Assembly: GCA_920105805.1 (NCBI GenBank)
Contig: CAKKTI010000313.1
Span: 1-22,670 of the forward strand
DNA: 22,670 nucleotides
Direction of reading: 5' to 3'
From: Condylostoma magnum
Taxonomy: Eukaryota; Ciliophora; Heterotrichea; Heterotrichida; Condylostomatidae
Under the pieces are notes generated by a model. That model was not told the origin of the DNA and searched no databases. It saw only the letters and a program-made list of their open reading frames with translations. Every line of letters starts with the position of its first letter. Positions within the stretch are counted from its first letter, which is position 1. The position numbers and the translations under genes are program-made. This document shows, piece after piece, positions 1 to 12,826 of this stretch.

Positions 1-1991
<1,991 letters not shown>

Positions 1992-2068
1992 GGATAGATT
2001 AGTAATAAGATTATATAACAAAATTTGGGTTTTTAGTTGTACTTTAAAGCGTTGTGATCGAAAATAGT

Positions 2069-3220
2069 TCAATTAAATAATTTTCGAATTACGCAATATA
2101 TACTTATCCATATAGCTAGGAAAACTAATATATAGAAATAGTACTCGTATTGTTCTCTTATATTGAAGGTTGTTAATATAGACTTCTGAGGATCTTCAAC
2201 ATACAGCTCTTTCTCACATTCAGGCTCAAAGTTTTGTATAGAATTTCTCAACAAAATCCAGTAGAACTTCTTAAATGAACAAATTGGGTTATTACAGTCT
2301 GGAATAGTTACCTGCACATCATTGTATTTAAGCTCAATGTAATAATCCTTCAAATCCTTATACAAATAAATCATTAAATTGCTTGAGAACTCAGGCCAGT
2401 CCTACTCACTTGATATTTAGAAGTACCGCAGCAAGGCTTAAAGTAAAGAATCATGAGTAAGCATCACATTCAGTCTTTTATTATCAGGAAAAGTTTAAAT
2501 AGCCAGGTTTAGCTCATCTTTAATATACTTCAACAACTGATTAACTTAAAGCTATATAATTTCTATACTTCCACAACAATATTAATTAAGTAGAAAGTGA
2601 GTAGCAAGCTTTAGATCACTCTGTATATTATAAATCCACTAAGGCAAGGTATGCTAATGAAACATATTTGATGCAACTGAGTCCTACAACCAAATTACTC
2701 GTTTAATCAAATCAATGTCTCTTTCCCCTAAATTCTAATCAATAGCTATAATCACCTATCAGTAACTCTCAATAAAACTTTCCTGTTCAACAAAATACAT
2801 AGTAAAATTCATCAAATTTTAAAGATAGGGGCAATCAGCCTTATAAGGTGCAAGTGTAAAATCCTGGCTAATTTTCCTACTATGAACTGGTATCAGTGTA
2901 TCATTAAACAAACCAAGGGCTTGAGACTGTGCACTTAATAAAGTTCTTGTATAATCTGTAGCTTGAAACTAGATTTGTGTTGGGTTGTAATTGTTTTGTA
3001 TAAATTCACTTTGTAGTATAAATCTTTCACGTAGTTCTCTTCCTAGTAGATAATGCTGGCGAATACCTTCCGGGGTTAACTCTCCTGGGGTGTTTTACCA
3101 CCTTCCATCCTTATCTCATTAGAAATAGCGAACAGGTGTTCTGGCCCCATGACGCGAAATTTAAAGTACTTAAATTAGTTCTAACCCAAAGGCCAAATAT
3201 AGGAAGAGAAGGAAAGCCAT
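2069..3220 (-). CDS. histidine acid phosphatase, membrane-anchored
   Basis: Secreted or lysosomal-type phosphomonoesterase of the histidine (branch 2) phosphatase family, 383 residues. A hydrophobic signal peptide (MAFLLFLYLAFG) is followed by the catalytic motif SRHGARTP at residues 22-29, whose His forms the phospho-enzyme. The family stretch GELTPEGIRQHYLLG follows, and the second catalytic motif Thr-His-Asp lies at about 255-257. Near the C-terminus a hydrophobic span (YYFYILVFLAIWISIYCVI) and a short basic tail suggest a type I membrane anchor. Two in-frame TGA codons, at 3116-3118 (codon 35) and 2759-2761 (codon 154), must be sense and are best read as Trp. TAA and TAG occur repeatedly as Gln. 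The terminal TGA at 2069-2071 follows Lys-Leu-Phe-Asn. The ATG is the one that places the signal peptide at the N-terminus. The family call is firm; substrate and compartment are inferred. Confidence 0.93.
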
Positions 3221-3394
3221 ACTTACTAATTAAATGTAGATGCAAGTTGTGTATATTTTAAATGTTTGGAAATGGAACGAGTGGAGTACCAGATGATACG
3301 TCACCAGATAGTTTCCTTTTTCTTTCTGCATTTGCCAGGCTTTGCAGGCTCTTAAGACATTTTTGATTCAGAGAAATATAAGTAAAATATTTTG

Positions 3395-4060
3395 TTATTT
3401 ATTTAAGGGTTTTATCTTGTTCCAAGACTTTATTACAATTGAAGTATCCAGCTTATTTTTTCTGTTTGTGCTCAATTTTTAAGAAATTAAATGAGTAGGT
3501 GTCTGGGATCTTTAGGTTAGTCTAGGCGGGTTAAGTTTACTTAAAGTTGTGACATAATCTTTTAATTTGTTTCTGTATACATTTCTCAGTCTTTGATCCT
3601 GAAGTACTTTTTTTGATGTTTTCAGCTCGTATTTAAGCTATTGGATTTACTTAAAGCTCTTAATAATCGTTTAATCTTTCCTTTATAAGTTCGCCTTGTA
3701 TTTTTATTTCTTATGTTTTAATTCATCTTCATAACATTTTGTTTTTTATTCTAGTAAAATCTATTAGTCTTGTACTTTCTCCTATAAAATATTCACCTTT
3801 TATTCCAGAGCTCCAATTTCGCAATAATAATCCTTATTAATCTACCTAATCTTATCTTAGTAAGAATGAATCTTTTCTTTATAAAGCTCTTAAACTTCAA
3901 TAAGTGCCTAGACCTATGACTCTAACTACTCATAATCCGGCTTAGAATATGCGAAGTCCCCTCAACTAGTCTATGTTTCTTTGTTCTTTGAGTTATATTT
4001 AAGCAAATTGTCCTAAATAATCCTGTACAGATCAATAGCAAATCTGGTGATTTACGACAT
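3395..4060 (-). CDS. coiled-coil protein of unknown function
   Basis: A 221-residue protein starting MSQITRFAIDLYRIIQDN. Residues about 45-165 are rich in Lys, Glu and Gln with leucine/isoleucine spacing typical of a long coiled coil (e.g. LEQKVNILQEKVQDQQILLEQ). The C-terminal third is basic and Ser/Thr/Pro-rich (LNPPRLTQRSQTPTHL). Many Gln codons are TAA or TAG. TGA at 3962-3964 (codon 33) reads as Trp in Thr-Ser-Trp-Gly-Asp. The stop chosen is TAA at 3395-3397 after Pro-Leu-Asn-Lys; reading on would add nine mostly hydrophobic residues to TGA at 3368-3370. Alternative frames here give low-complexity or multiply interrupted products. It lies 91 bp downstream of the IP3 receptor stop on the same strand, with its own ATG. 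Ciliary or cytoskeletal use is possible, but no family was recognised. Confidence 0.8.
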
Positions 4061-4151
4061 AATTCACTTTTACTATTCATTCTCATTAGAAAGTCTTTTC
4101 CTAATAACATACTACTACTTTATTCTCGCAGAATGCTTTAATTTAAGCTCA

Positions 4152-7100
4152 TTAACCTCCAACTAATGCATTCTTTTCAAATCCCTAATCTGTTAAAAGC
4201 TATCCTTTTACTCCATTTAACTAATCTAAAATTCCTTTTTCCTTCATTTTCCCTAGAATCACAGTTGCTCTTTTCACTCTTTGCTTTAACTTCTACCAGT
4301 TTTACTAGTCTTCATCTAATTAACCATTGTTTTAAAAGCACAAAGCACTTTATGGAAAAAAGGAGCAATCATAATTCTTCAACTTTTACTTTACATCCTT
4401 CTCAATTCCATCACACTCAGATAACAACTTTCTTTTTATATACAGTAAATAGGCCAAGTATGCCCACACACTGTGCTCTGCATATTTATGAGTTTTTCAC
4501 CCATTTCCCTTTAGCTCAAACTCATACTTATCAATCCCACATATAAAGCACTTACTTTCAATATCATTATTCATCTTTTACTTTGAGTCTCTTAGTTCAG
4601 CAAATGTATCAATGATAATTCCAAAAATAATGTTAAGTAGTACAACACTAATCACTATGAAAAAGAGTATATCAAAGTATTAGCGTTCCCAGTACGTGCT
4701 TTCTTGGATTACTGGCTGGTTTAAGAACTCCCCTAATCCTCCACCAGCTCGTACACCTATACTAATAGTGCTTGTATAACACTCAAGTAAACTATTACAG
4801 TAGGAATTTGTATTCGCTCCTCCTTCCACAGTGGCAAAGTAGTCTCCTAGTCTTATAAATCCTCATATGCTGAAAAGATAAGTTGATACAATTCCTAGGA
4901 CGGTAGTTAAGAAGAGTAGTTGTCCATTCAGTATCAAGGATTTAAGCACATTTTGTAGTTCCTAGGCATGTCTTACAATATCTAACAGTAGAATGGAGTA
5001 CATAATTGGATTGGAAAAGGCAAAAATTACTATTAATACAATGCCAAGGTTGAAAAGGTTCTAGGGATAGAATAAAACATAAAAGAGAGCTCAATGGTGC
5101 TCTATGATTTAAGATTATTACTATATCTGGCTATTTTGTATATAGTAATTCATTAATGCAGATCCTCTTAAACGCTTTAATTTAGGATCATCTATCAAGT
5201 CATAAGAAAACTCTTAATGCGATTTCCTGTATATAATCAATTTATAGTTCTCTAAGGTTGATATAATATAAATTAATATAGAAAGGAAAATTACCATTGA
5301 TCCTAAAACTGTTAAGGTAATTTGAATATCTTCAGTATATAAATCCACTTCTTCTTATGGATCATCTTATTCAATCAAAATAATCAGATTAATAGCTAAA
5401 ATAATCAAATAATTGAATTAATTCCAAAATGTCCTTTTGCTTATAATGAAGTATACCCATTATCATCGTGACAGGTATTAATTATGCCGCATTGTGAGAT
5501 GATACATCGGAGCCTTTTAAAAGAAAGATTTTATCTTTTCATCTTGAGTATTACGCTTTACATCTGTAATTACTTAATCTCTCATTTATTGACTTATAAA
5601 GGCCATACATGTAGGAACTCTAAAAAAGCACCATTCTAATGCATCATCTCTATTTATTTCCACTGATGCAATAAGAGACTTATAAAAGCAAAAGGCTTGA
5701 TTTTTTACAAACTTTTCCATGAATTCTGGCATCAGTTGTCCAATAGCCTTAAAATATACCTTTTGTATTCCTGTTTTTAGCTCATTAAATAAACTTTCAT
5801 TTATTCCTCCTAGCCAACTAAGTTTCTCTTAAATAGCACTTTTGTCTTTATGATCTTAAGAAATCTATCAGAATCTTTCATCAAGTGGATACCAGATCTC
5901 AAAGCGAATTATGGCTATTACAATGTCGAATCCAAGACAGTATAAGTCTCATTCCTCTTATTCTACTTTTATTGTCTTTTAAACGGAGTCCAACTAATTT
6001 TAAAACATTTAAGCAAGGCCGTTACTTTAAGTTTGATTTTTAAGCTGTATGCTTTCTGTCATAAACTGCTTTTACTTGGGGTATATTATTCAACAATAGA
6101 TTTCCTAAGCTTTGTCTATCAAAATCTAAAAGTCTATATAACTTACAAGAATATCTGTCACTTCAATTTACTAGTTTCCTTCGATTAAAGCTGCTATCAT
6201 TCTTACTGCACTGTAAAAGAAAGGCTACTTTAGATTATTTTAAGACATTCGAATAATTTAGTTTAAAAGTAAAATAAATTTGCATCTAGAACCTAATAAG
6301 TATTAATTTATTCTACAAGGTCCTTTGCATAGATCCATTAGAGTTTCTAGGCATTCAATTATTATATCTTTAAGTCCCTTACTTAATTCATTCATTTGTT
6401 CAGGTAATTCTAAAGAAATCAGAAATAATGCCATTTCATTCACTAAATTAACGTTTATTGTTTTTTATTTTCCATTAGGCAAAGTTTAAGTATGCAGGAA
6501 TTTTTAAAAGTCTATGTTGCAATTCTCCACAAAGGAATGTATAAGTTGAGTAATCATTAGTCCATTTTAAACCTTTATTTGATACTTTTCTTCTTCCTTT
6601 TTGTTGAAAATCTCTCTTAAAATAATATACTAGGATCTTATAGTAGCAAAAAGAGTAGATTCAACATCTTCTTACAAGTAGCTTAAACACAGATCTTATA
6701 CATATCTGTTTCCATATCGTAATAAAGACAACAATAGCTTCATTGACTCTAACTAAATTTCACTGTCCTTATTAGAATTGATTAGATCAATTGCCATTTC
6801 TAGTACTCCTGAGTCTGTAAAAGTATTTTGTATATTTTGAATGTAAACCAGTTAAGAGTCACTCTAGTCACCCTAATCAAAAATTTTCTTTTCTTATAGT
6901 TGTTATCTAGGTATCAATTTATTAAGAATTCTTACAAGATACATTTTATGATTTTTCCTCTTAAAAGCCTTTGTAAACTTAGACACGAAGTCATTTAAAA
7001 ATTAGAAATCATTTTATTGCACTTGCTTTGTATCTATAAATCAGTTTTTAATCTAACTTACTATTTTATTCAAATTGGTTTATTTAACATCTCCTACAAT

Positions 7101-10100
7101 GCTTAGCAAGAAGCTGGTATAATTCTCGTTATAATGTATATTTTGAGACTATACAATCTAAAAGTGGTCGACTATACTTTTACTAAATACTTTTATGTCT
7201 TATAGATTGCATTAACGTTATGGCATTTAGTTTTTCACTTATATAACAAATTCTTATAAGCTGACATTACAATCGTTATTAACGTCTAAATATTTGAAAG
7301 CTTTCACAATATCACTATGCAATACTTAGCCTGGTAAAATTATTTCAATACTCTTTTCAAACTCTTGTAAACTTAACTTTTAATCTTTATTTATATCAAA
7401 TCTCTTAAAAAGTTCATCTGAGGAGATATTCTAAGTAATGCAGAATTCACAGATTCTATAGATTAGCTTTTAGAGCTAATTGGAGTCTGACGGAAGCTCT
7501 TATTCGTCATCTTTTACTTTAGGTATTGAAGATAAGCACATGTCGATATTTAATATAAGACTTGAGTAATCTATCTGGGGGGTTTACTATTAAAGTTCTA
7601 ATAAGTCCTAGTACATGCTTTATATTTAAACTTGAATACAATCAAGTTACTCTAAAGTATTTTGCTTTAAGGGATAGTTATAATTGTTAAGAATGTCACT
7701 AATAAGCATAAGGATACCATCTTATCCAGTTGTTCAGTTCTAATCACCACAAATATAGTTTCAAAACTCAATGGCATCTTCGTACATTGATAAGAACTGT
7801 TAGCCACTTTTTTCCTTTTACTTATGTTGTAACTTTGCTGTCTTATACAAATCATTTTCAATCAATTCAGGTAATAGTGATATATGAGTGTCATACATTG
7901 AAATATTTTCCCCTAAATCGCTAAAAAATTATTCACATTAAAACAGTTCAACAGATAGATTACTACCCTCGTATTTAGAGTTCATATGTGCTTCAAATAA
8001 AAATCTTAGATAAAGCTTCTTACGCCTTAGATATTTCCATTCGCCTTAGTTTTAAGTATAATTTAAGAATTGGTTTAAAGTTATCAATTTTCTGCACTAT
8101 TTAACTGAAAACTCATTTTTAATACAGCATTTTATAAGACAATTCAGTATTTCAATATGAAATTGTAAAATGCTCTTATTTTTCCTCAATTAAGGCTTAG
8201 TAAAGTCAATTTTTCTTATTTATCCGTCTTAGTATATTGAATGCAAGTTTTGAATGGCATCGTGTCTCAGGATACTTTTGAGTATTTTTACTTATATCTA
8301 TGGAATTACTTTCTTCTCTTAGTTAAAAATAAAGGATTATATTATCTGAATAATTTAATATGATAGATTACTTTCACTAATCAGGCTAAACAAGTACTTA
8401 ATTATTCTCAAAGACTCTTTTATAGCTTTGGGTCTATTCAATGAAGATGTAAGTACTTTGCAAGCTTATTTACTGAAATTAACCAAATTGAATAGTTAAG
8501 ACTGCTGATTTTATAGAATAGTTTGATTTATTGGATTACTTTTACTAAAGTCGTATAATATTTTGAGATTGAGTATTTGCATTTCTTCGTGTTTTTAAGT
8601 GTCTAGTGGAATTTCTAGAATAGTTATTAAATTATGGTATAAATACGAGTGTCTAAGCATATCTTAGAACATTTTATTGTTAAAACTATCTGAGCTTTAT
8701 TATTTATGCAGCCTTCTAACTTCTGTTAAAATTTGAATTATATTTAGTAGAAGTTTAACCTCATATTTTTCATCATAGTTCACTTATTTTTAGTGAGTTA
8801 AAAGTTTTATTTTATCTACTTTTGTGTCCAATCTAGCATTGTATTATAAGATCTTCTTATATAGTAGTATTGAATCTTCATCTACTAGGAAATTAACTTG
8901 TAATAAATCTTTCCTCAGTCTACCTTTAGTAGCTAAATTTGAAATTAACAGCTCTAATGCCTTCTAATTAATTTACTTGTTTTTTGAGTTAAACAGTATT
9001 TGAAGTATATGAAAGCTTAAATATTCATACTAGGTTTATTGATAGTACACATCTTATAAATCCTCATCATCCTCATATTAAGTCTTTTATATGTAATCAA
9101 TGGTTTCTATATCAAAGAAGTCAAGTTAGCCTAAATACTTTTTAAATTGGCTTTTATTCACTAGATGACTTAATTGAGCAGTTAATTGATCTTATGTCTA
9201 AGAATCCACAAACTATTGCATGATTTGTACTAAAATCCGATTCTAGTATCTTTGTTATATAACCAAAAAGATGTCTAAGGTTAATAATAAGATTTTATCA
9301 ATTTTTGTTCTAATGCTTTGTCTAGGATATTAAAAATAGTCTTTATGCGCTCTTTGAATTAATCTAGAAGCCCAATGCTCGCTTTATGATTTTGCCATAA
9401 TAAGTAGAGTCAAGGGATATAGTATATTATCTATGAACCCTTAGTCGTCAAGTTCTAGGTCTATGACATTCCTAGTTAACTCTAAAAGACCAATCACTAG
9501 CTTTAACTTGTGACTTATTATTCCATTATCCGCATCAGTGATTCAATTTCAAGACCAGCACTTACTTAAAATAACTTTGCTATTGATAAAAACAGTTCTT
9601 TTTTTCTTATAAAAAATGTTGTCAGAGGGTTAAATTTTACCATTTTGTACAATGAAACAACGGCTATTATGAGCAGTACATCTGATGTAGGGATTTATAT
9701 CAATAAAAGTATTATTGTAAAGATGCATATAAGAGGATCTGATACTATCTGACAAAGCTTCGTCTAGTAGAGCCTGCTCTATATGATCAATAGGTATACT
9801 TTACTAAGTCGACTCAATACCAGGAGTAAATCTGTTTAGGCATATATTCCCTAGTAATTTTACAGCCATTTCTATATAATTTTAGTACTAGGGAATATTT
9901 CCAATTTCCTCTAGATAGAATCATATTATGTTTTAAGTGTCATTGTATAATATACTAGGCTATCTAATTTAGGCTAAAAGTGGATTATATTACAAGAATT
10001 AATTTTTAGTGATTTCTAGAGGATATCCTAGTCCTATAATAGGCTTTTAATAGCTAGAATTAAAAACTATTATATTAAAATTCTAGGAGCAAAAGTTCAT

Positions 10101-12005
10101 AAATTCAGTAAGAGATAAAGATTAAAACTTTTAAACTCCTTCCCCATTAAACTCACATAAAGAAGTTATAATGTATATGTATAACGATTACTCCAATATA
10201 TTAGACTACGGCTTATTATATAAGTACTCTAGTCTTTTAAACCAACGATTCATAACAGTGCTACTACTATCATATTCTGATAAATACTTAAACATTTCTT
10301 TCAATATTTTACCTATTCTTATAATTTCAAACGATGATTCTGATATAAAGTGGTTAACATCATTCTTGAAGTACTGGCAGTTCTATGAGTTTAGCTTTAT
10401 TGACTTATATATAATATCAAAAATTGAGGATTAGATTTACTATATGACTTAAACTGCCTCATCATTTCTTAGCTGTTTTTAAAATACTGGTGTATAAGAC
10501 CTACTCTACTCCACAAATCCTAGATCCTCAGCTCTCCTATACTTTAATTGAAATAACTACTCGCTTATATGTATCAGTTATCTCAAAATCCCTTACTCCC
10601 TTAAGCAATTTTACCTTTTAGCTAAACTCACTGTATCTTTTTCTTTAAGTATTTTCTCTGATAGATTTTTTAATATTACTTGGAAACTATTTGACTACAA
10701 TTGCAAGTCTTTAATTTCTTATTCGTATCGACTTTTAGTAGACTGAGTTAGAGTAAGTGATTACAAGAAAATAGCAAATTGCACAATTTCAGGCTGACTT
10801 AAAGCTAGTTGGTATATATATAGGGCATAATCCTCGGGTACATCCTTTATAACGAATAAATTCTCCCATTTATTAGCAGGCACTTTTTATGAGTGCAACT
10901 CTCATCTAGTCTAATTCTCTAAATAATCAGCATTGATATTATTATCTAGCTTCAAACTTAAAGACATTTTATTCGAATCTTTTATCTTTATAAGCTGCCC
11001 AAACATAATATTATTACTCTCGTAGCCCTCCCCTTATTAAATTTCAAATAAAGTCCCTGTTAAATCGCTACTAAGTGCCAATCCTTACTTTTATACTTAT
11101 AAAAACAACGAAGTCTACAAATGCTTGAACCTCACCTTTGTCTGATATTCAACTACTCCTCCGACAAACGGCTAAGAATACTAAATTTCCCAAAAAGTCG
11201 CGCTGGTTTTGTCTTCTTTGCTTAGATACACTTAATACTCTCCTTCTATTTTTTCCACGGTTAAGTAAGACTGAGTAATTTTGTTCTAAATTTTGATTGA
11301 ATTGCCAGTTGTAAGAAATTCCTCATTAGATTCGTACTACATTCCATCCATATACCTTCTAGGCTTTCACTTGGATTTTTTCACGCTTCCACATACATCA
11401 TTCAGTTGCTTTTATGTTATCTCGGAGAAATGTAAGTAGTAGTAACTTCTATTCCATTCCCATCTAAGATAAATAGAGTCTGTATAGGTAATATAATCTC
11501 CTTCTTCCCTCAAATTACAAGTACTCTTGATCTAAAACCAGCTACTCTCGTCACCCTTTTTGCTCAGTTTTACCTTAATGCTGCCTCCCTCCGGCCCTAA
11601 TTGATTAGGAATCATTCTTATAAATCTATCGCTGTGTATATGGTAAAGTTGAATTGTATCACCATAAGTAATCGCCTTTCCACTCGCAATTTGTAGGTCT
11701 TCTTGGGCTTCTAGCTTAGACAGGTATATTTTCCGGGAGTTTTCTATGCGGAACAAGCAACTGCGCACTTGGGCATTGGCGCCTTTGGTTGTTGTACTAG
11801 ATTCCGGTATACAAAACACGTTTTCTGAAATGATACCATCTCCTGATATATAACCGGCAAATTTAGATTAAAGGTTTTTGTACTTTAGCAGAATTACATC
11901 ACCGATTTTAAGATATCCTTGCTTTAGTTTTAATTCTTATATTTCTGATATCTATTACTACAATTGTATCTAAGCAATAGAGATTGAGATATTGCTGAAA
12001 TCCAT
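4152..12005 (-). CDS. inositol 1,4,5-trisphosphate receptor-type calcium-release channel
   Basis: A tetrameric intracellular Ca2+-release channel gated by IP3 and Ca2+, probably in ER or alveolar membranes. The start codon and the far C-terminus are in one uninterrupted frame, giving 2617 residues (animal receptors are about 2700). The N-terminal beta-trefoil and MIR region includes LKIGDVILLKY, YGDTIQLYHIHSDRFIRM, KGDESSWFQIKS and VRFKHL, each with a clear IP3R counterpart. The C-terminus holds the last membrane segments and a selectivity filter GVRAGGGLGEFL (from about residue 2417). It is followed by the pore-lining helix with FGIIIDTFAELR and the linker zinc-finger pattern CFICG...THKYAEH...W. 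In-frame TGA reads as Trp many times, including 11367-11369 at the conserved Ser-Trp-Lys, 7761-7763, 7734-7736, 4863-4865 and 4497-4499. TAA at 4152-4154 immediately followed by TGA at 4149-4151 is the likely end. The start ATG (12003-12005) is the first upstream of the trefoil; another in-frame ATG lies at 12048-12050. I did not check ligand-binding residues one by one. Confidence 0.95.
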
Positions 12006-12210
12006 ATTAAAATGAACACGTCTAGAGACAAATAACAAACTGTAACTCATTGGCAAGCTAAAAGAACTAAAATAAAAGTGGATTAAATTGATTCTTCCAT
12101 AGACAGAGTAAAGTGACGTAAATAATTAATTTGCTTTGTATGTGAATAAAACCTATAAACTGATACAAAAAAACTGCATTGGTAATATATAAGTAGTAAT
12201 TTCTGCTATA

Positions 12211-12662
12211 ATGCTGTATGTTAGAACTGTAGCCCTTATACTGCAGAGCATCCAGAAACTCAAAGATAAAGTAGGATATGCTAAAACTGTTACTATATAG
12301 CATTAGATTAAAATAAGGACAGCTAGAAGGTTTAACTCTTAACTAAGTCTAATAGTATTAAAGATGATGAAATTTTAATTGCATAATACTAGGTAGAGCT
12401 TTCAAGTGAGGATGAGTCAAGCAATTAGGAAATTTAGGATGAAGAAATCTAAAAATTGATGAGAGAAAATGAAATTCTTAGGAGGGCAATTTAAAGTACA
12501 TAAGATGATGAGGAGGAGGACGGTGAAGGATAAATAATTAAATTATTAGAGGAAAAAGAGGCTGAACATATGATGCTTAAAATTTAACTTGAATTAATGT
12601 AAAAAGAAAATCCCCCTTAAATAAGACATTCTTCGTGTCCTTGTGGTTGCATAATTTTATAG
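12211..12662 (+). CDS. small acidic coiled-coil protein with CaaX-like C-terminus (two exons)
   Basis: The second exon (12364-12662) encodes a very acidic helical stretch (VELSSEDESSNQEIQDEE, then IIKLLEEKEAEHMMLKIQLEL) and ends SCPCGCIIL followed by TAG. The last four residues, Cys-Ile-Ile-Leu, form a CaaX box whose Leu favours geranylgeranylation in known systems. The Cys residues just before it could be palmitoylated, so membrane attachment is inferred. This frame has no ATG near its beginning. Removing 17 nt (12347-12363, GT...AG) joins it to an ATG-started basic exon (MLYVRTVALILQSIQKLK) and gives 144 residues. Without the TAG stop the frame would add Gln-Leu-Arg-Phe-Gln before TGA at 12675-12677 and bury the CaaX box. 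It diverges from the IP3 receptor 205 bp upstream. Family not recognised; exon 1 is less certain than exon 2. Confidence 0.6.
12347..12363 (+). other. probable 17-nt spliceosomal intron
   Basis: GTCTAATAGTATTAAAG has GT...AG ends and a length that exactly reconciles the ATG-started upstream frame with the acidic downstream frame, splitting one codon (Asn 46). Heterotrich ciliates such as Stentor are known for introns of about 15 nt, so the size is plausible. The alternative is a 34-nt intron at 12330-12363 with an ATG at 12278. Confidence 0.5.
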
Positions 12663-12826
12663 CTTAGGTTTTAATGATTTTTTAATGCTTATTTAAGATT
12701 GTAAAGTTATTGTAATCAAACGCATTTTAATTATATTCGTTATGCTTGAAAGCCTTCTTTTACAGGATAATAAATCAAGTGTTATTTTTTTATAGTTCTT
12801 AATTATTAACATATAATTACCTTATA

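Noticed and set aside
3922-4110. Minus-strand frame of 62 codons beginning Met-Leu-Leu-Gly
   Set aside because: It overlaps the coiled-coil gene in another phase; the coiled-coil frame has heptad-like content and Trp-compatible TGA.
4166-4546. Plus-strand Ser/Leu/His-rich frame
   Set aside because: Antisense to the IP3 receptor C-terminus, including its linker zinc-finger region.
10171-10434. Plus-strand 87-codon frame
   Set aside because: Antisense shadow within the IP3 receptor gene.
12067-12303. Minus-strand Tyr/Ile/Phe-rich frame upstream of the IP3 receptor
   Set aside because: Featureless aromatic composition typical of AT-rich spacer, and antisense to the proposed first exon of the CaaX gene.
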